NCBI GenBank assembly: GCA_943333275.1
Contig: CALQSQ010000064.1
Coordinates: 1-32,568 of the forward strand
Length of the DNA stretch: 32,568 nt
DNA from: Akkermansia muciniphila
GTDB taxonomy: Bacteria; Verrucomicrobiota; Verrucomicrobiia; Verrucomicrobiales; V1-33
Direction: 5' to 3'
The translations under genes and the position numbers were made by a program. Position 1 is the stretch's first letter; the number at the start of each line of letters is the position of its first letter. Below, one piece after another: positions 32,523 through 32,568 of the stretch. The notes beneath the pieces are model-generated. The model was given only the letters and a program-made list of their open reading frames with translations. It was not told the origin of the DNA and searched no databases.

Positions 32523-32568
32523 GTCGGACGCAAAGCCCGTGCATGTAGAGTTGCCCGCCCGGCACCCC

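Overview
The window looks like chromosomal DNA from a GC-rich, Gram-negative-type member of the Verrucomicrobiota or a close PVC relative. The evidence is the mix of families: an M56/BlaR1 protease with a huge repetitive C-terminus, segments resembling the planctomycete/verrucomicrobial DUF1549 module, a GloVer-repeat (TIGR03803-like) protein, Sel1 and TPR exported proteins, and a eukaryote-like tubulin relative. Almost no gene here has a Shine-Dalgarno sequence. No rRNA, tRNA, CRISPR or transposase was seen.

Layout. 1-459 (minus): a Fur-family repressor, followed within 3 nt by the first codons of another gene that leaves the window. 590-11390 (minus): a BlaI-type repressor and, 1 nt after its stop codon, a 3470-aa BlaR1/M56 sensor-protease homologue whose C-terminus is a mosaic of repeated modules plus an ExbD/TolR-like segment. 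Two near-identical palindromes lie upstream of blaI as likely operators. 11596-14805 (minus): Tex, then an SMP-30/gluconolactonase-like enzyme. 14941-15768 (minus): an Hsp33-like chaperone. 15854-19513 (minus): a sugar cassette of periplasmic binding protein, RbsC-type permease and fucose-isomerase-like protein, with no ABC ATPase.

19863-22726 (plus): RNA polymerase omega, SmpB, then the most striking gene of the window. It encodes a 644-aa protein with an N-terminal XRE-type helix-turn-helix, a helical middle region and a complete tubulin-like domain. That domain follows eukaryotic beta-tubulin almost without gaps over long stretches, including the C-terminal helices that FtsZ lacks. A perfect inverted repeat lies in its upstream region. 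LepA (EF4) converges on it from the minus strand.

24786-29409 (plus): a likely export-oriented cluster of a purple-acid-phosphatase-like lipoprotein, a TPR protein and a Sel1-repeat protein. 29410-29669 holds short inverted repeats and heptamer-based tandem repeats. A small FN3-domain protein follows on the minus strand (29670-30311). Upstream of it is an 866-bp gene-free stretch holding a 15-unit, 22-bp tandem array with a palindromic CCTATAGG core. The window ends with a seven-repeat GloVer beta-propeller protein, followed by a large imperfect inverted repeat.

How the parts may work together: the blaI-blaR pair is a self-contained signal-responsive repressor/protease switch. The sugar cassette would import and isomerise a sugar, borrowing an ATPase from elsewhere. 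The HTH-tubulin protein may be a single-chain DNA-binding tubulin, conceptually like a fused TubR-TubZ. Its altered catalytic loop, however, suggests it either does not hydrolyse GTP or acts as a nucleotide-sensing regulator.
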